From contig JAVHZZ010000062.1 of the NCBI GenBank assembly GCA_036250195.1, positions 186,001 to 250,000 of the forward strand: a DNA stretch of 64,000 bases. The letters are read 5' to 3'. This document shows, in pieces, positions 61,225 to 64,000 of the stretch (the first letter of the stretch is position 1; each line of letters starts with the position of its first letter). The notes beneath the pieces were generated by a model. That model searched no databases and was not told the DNA's origin. It was given only the letters and a program-made list of their open reading frames with translations. The stretch is from Mixophyes australis (Eukaryota > Chordata > Amphibia > Anura > Limnodynastidae). The position numbers and the translations under genes are program-made.

Positions 61225-64000
61225 ACAATGATTTACATCAATCCTTTTACATAATTCTTGTTTCTCATGACATTTCTAACATTGCCCACAATTATGAACT
61301 TTCTAAGTCTTTCTGAGCACGAGAAATTGCAAAACATAGTCATTTCTTCATTGCCGTCCAAAAACAACGCTTTTTTGCATTTCTGTCTCACTTTCTCTTG
61401 TAAACAATGATCTACATCAATCCTTTTACATAATTCTTGTTTCTCATGACATTTCTAACATTGCCCACAATTATCAACTTTCTAAGTCTTTCTGAGCAGG
61501 AGAAATCGCAAAACATAGTCATTACTTCATTGCCGTCCAAAAACAACGCTTTTTTGCATTCCTGTCTCACTTTCTCTTAGAAACAATGATTTACATCAAT
61601 CCTTTTACATAATTCTTGTTTCTCATGACATTTCTAACATTGCCCACAATTATCAACTTTCTAAGTCTTTCTGAGCACGAGAAATTGCAAAACATAGTCA
61701 TTTCTTCATTGCCGTACAAAAACAACGCTTTTTTGCATTCCTGTCTCACTTTCTCTTGTAAACAATGATTTACATCAATCCTTTTACATAATTTTTGTTT
61801 CTCATGACATTTCTAACATTGCCCACAATTATCAACTTTCTAAGTCTTTCTGAGCACGAGAAATCGCGAAATATAGTCATTTCTTCATTGCCGTCCAAAA
61901 ACAACGCTTTTTTGCATTTCTGTCTCACTTTCTCTTGTAAACAATGATTTACATCAATCCTTTTACATAATTCTTGTTTCTCATGACATTTCTAACATTG
62001 CCCACAATTATCAACTTTCTAAGTCTTTCTGAGCAGGAGAAATCGCAAAACATAGTCATTTCTTCATTGCCGTCCAAAAACAACGCTTTTTTGCATTCCT
62101 GTCTCACTTTCTCTTAGAAACAATGATTTACATCAATCCTTTTACATAATTCTTGTTTCTTATGACATTTCTAACATTGCCCACAATTATCAACTTTCTA
62201 AGTCTTTCTGAGCACGAGAAATCGCGAAATATAGTCATTTCTTCATTGCCGTCCAAAAACAACGCTTTTTTGCATTTCTGTCTCACTTTCTCTTGTAAAC
62301 AATGATTTACATCAATCCTTTTACATAATTCTTGTTTCTCATGACATTTCTAACATTGCCCACAATTATCAACTTTCTAAGTCTTTCTGAGCAGGAGAAA
62401 TCGCAAAACATAGTCATTTCTTCATTGCCGTCCAAAAACAACGCTTTTTTGCATTCCTGTCTCACTTTCTCTTAGAAACAATGATTTACATCAATCCTTT
62501 TACATAATTCTTGTTTCTCATGACATTTCTAACATTGCCCACAATTATCAACTTTCTAAGTCTTTCTGAGCAGGAGAAATCGCAAAACATAGTCATTTCT
62601 TCATTGCCGTCCAAAAACAACGCTTTTTTGCATTCCTGTCTCACTTTCTCTTAGAAACAATGATTTACATCAATCCTTTTACATAATTCTTGTTTCTCAT
62701 GACATTTCTAACATTGCCCACAATTATCAACTTTCTAAGTCTTTCTGAGCAGGAGAAATCGCAAAACATAGTCATTTCTTCATTGCCGTCCAAAAACAAC
62801 GCTTTTTTGCATTCCTGTCTCACTTTCTCTTAGAAACAATGATTTACATCAATCCTTTTACATAATTCTTGTTTCTCATGACATTTCTAACATTGCCCAC
62901 AATTATCAACTTTCTAAGTCTTTCTGAGCAGGAGAAATCGCAAAACATAGTCATTTCTTCATTGCCGTCCAAAAACAACGCTTTTTTGCATTCCTGTCTC
63001 ACTTTCTCTTAGAAACAATGATTTACATCAATCCTTTTACATAATTCTTGTTTCTCATGACATTTCTAACATTGCCCACAATTATCAACTTTCTAAGTCT
63101 TTCTGAGCACGAGAAATCGCGAAATATAGTCATTTCTTCATTGCCGTCCAAAAACAACGCTTTTTTGCATTTCTGTCTCACTTTCTCTTGTAAACAATGA
63201 TTTACATCAATCCTTTTACATAATTCTTGTTTCTCATGACATTTCTAACATTGCCCACAATTATCAACTTTCTAAGTCTTTCTGAGCAGGAGAAATCGCA
63301 AAACATAGTCATTTCTTCATTGCCGTCCAAAAACAACGCTTTTTTGCATTCCTGTCTCACTTTCTCTTAGAAACAATGATTTACATCAATCCTTTTACAT
63401 AATTCTTGTTTCTCATGACATTTCTAACATTGCCCACAATTATCAACTTTCTAAGTCTTTCTGAGCAGGAGAAATCGCAAAACATAGTCATTTCTTCATT
63501 GCCGTCCAAAAACAACGCTTTTTTGCATTCCTGTCTCACTTTCTCTTAGAAACAATGATTTACATCAATCCTTTTACATAATTCTTGTTTCTCATGACAT
63601 TTCTAACATTGCCCACAATTATCAACTTTCTAAGTCTTTCTGAGCAGGAGAAATCGCAAAACATAGTCATTTCTTCATTGCCGTCCAAAAACAACGCTTT
63701 TTTGCATTCCTGTCTCACTTACTCTTAGAAACAATGATTTACATCAATCCTTTTACATAATTCTTGTTTCTCATGACATTTCTAACATTGCCCACAATTA
63801 TCAACTTTCTAAGTCTTTCTGAGCAGGAGAAATCGCAAAACATAGTCATTTCTTCATTGCCGTCCAAAAACAACGTTTTTTTGCATTCCTGTCTCACTTT
63901 CTCTTAGAAACAATGATTTACATCAATCCTTTTACATAATTCTTGTTTCTCATGACATTTCTAACATTGCCCACAATTATCAACTTTCTAAGTCTTTCTG
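61225..64000. repeat. gC-tA block 12, cut by window end
   Basis: Order: gC (G at 61296), tA, D, B with T33, A, uB, A x4, B, A x3, A with T146, then 91 bp of a further monomer. It aligns with 43326-46101. The window edge truncates the final monomer at its position 91. Confidence 0.88.

Larger units (their letters stand above)
1..64000. repeat. Satellite DNA array, 179-bp monomer, 357.5 copies
   Basis: The same unit recurs without interruption from the first to the last base. Taking ACAATGATTT as the unit start, successive starts fall at 1, 180, 359, 538 and so on every 179 bp. Only scattered 1-bp indels break the period. All copies run in the same direction, and I saw no inverted copy, insertion or unique spacer. 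The common monomer has about 34% GC and is pyrimidine-rich (about 61%) on the + strand. Main monomer classes differ from one another at only about 5 or 6 of 179 positions, so local identity is high. This replaces any gene annotation: no stretch of the window lies outside the array. The unit size, near nucleosomal repeat length, and the HOR organisation fit a centromeric or pericentromeric satellite of a eukaryote. I do not recognise the family. Confidence 0.98.
55496..64000. repeat. Segmental duplication, copy 2 (paired with 37597-46101)
   Basis: Every marked monomer of 37597-46101 has a partner here at a constant offset of 17,899 bp: C (56033), tA (56212), Bx (57465), kD (58182), cuB (58719), B-B (59614, 59793), uB (60151), gC (61225), tA (61404) and the T146 copy (63731). 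Private changes are A at 61524, T at 61794 and A at 63721. The duplication runs off the window end, so its true length is unknown. Its left limit lies near 55496: the o copy is one monomer further left here than its counterpart. Confidence 0.9.

Noticed and set aside
1..64000. Human-type alpha satellite, Arabidopsis CEN178/180, rice CentO or Brassica CentBr
   Set aside because: Unit length is similar to some of these, but I find no convincing sequence match with the forms I know. Length alone does not identify a family.
1..64000. CRISPR array
   Set aside because: The repeat is 179 bp and fully contiguous; there are no unique spacers between short repeats.
1..64000. Telomeric or subtelomeric repeat, rDNA spacer, or 5S rRNA array
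   Set aside because: No TTAGGG, TTTAGGG or TTAGG runs are present, and I found no 5S box A/C motifs or rRNA sequence in the monomer on either strand.
1..64000. Bacterial promoters, terminators or tRNA genes
   Set aside because: The T6 and A5 tracts recur in every monomer as part of the satellite and are not preceded by stable hairpins. No cloverleaf-like segment was found.

Overview
The whole 64 kb window is one uninterrupted head-to-tail array of a single tandem repeat (satellite DNA) with a 179-bp monomer. I count 357 complete monomers plus a final 91-bp piece, all in the same orientation. There is no gene, RNA gene, transposon, CRISPR array, telomere repeat or unique sequence. This points to a eukaryotic nuclear genome, in a centromeric, pericentromeric or other heterochromatic block assembled from long reads. 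I do not recognise the monomer and cannot name the clade. A nucleosome-sized unit, long uninterrupted arrays and higher-order repeats (HORs) are typical of animal and plant centromeric satellites, but centromere identity is an inference here.

Monomer. I start the unit at the ACAATGATTT motif (coordinate 1). By hand count it is about 34% GC and G-poor on the + strand (about 52 A, 43 C, 18 G and 66 T in the common form). Copies differ at a small set of linked sites, which lets them be typed. In monomer coordinates: A (the majority) = G96, C104, A107, C111, C134, C158, AG176-177. B = C96, G107, T111, T158, GT176-177 (about 72 copies). C = C96, T104, T158, GT176-177 (12 copies, always followed by tA, an A copy with C9). 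D = C96, T104, A134, GT176-177 (about 20 copies). E = C96, T104, otherwise A-like (about 9 copies). F = C96, C104, A134. Extra markers are u (T42), k (A36), o (A6), f (C24), c (A21), g (G72), at (A85) and x (seven instead of six T at 147-152).

Layout. Region 1 to 8591 is a patchwork with a 5-monomer tandem duplication (3224-5011) and an 8-monomer tandem duplication (5549-8412). It also holds a 6-monomer block (717-1790) repeated at 8950-10023. From 8592 to the end, C-tA pairs punctuate the array 12 times at irregular spacing (12, 18, 23, 25, 30, 11, 46, 29, 56, 15 and 29 monomers). Many pairs begin a shared cassette: C-tA-D-E-A-B-A-A-Bx-A-Aat-A-kD-B-A-uB. A local expansion carrying the f marker fills 32047-37596. 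A more divergent island with private variants and two further HORs lies at 46190-52810. The last 8.5 kb (55496-64000) is a near-identical copy of 37597-46101, offset by 17,899 bp, which is 100 monomers minus one base.

How it works together. Nothing here encodes a protein. The array reads as a record of repeated unequal exchange, segmental amplification and gene conversion on one satellite family. Any function would lie in chromatin (nucleosome phasing, centromere or heterochromatin) or in non-coding satellite transcripts, neither of which sequence alone can show.
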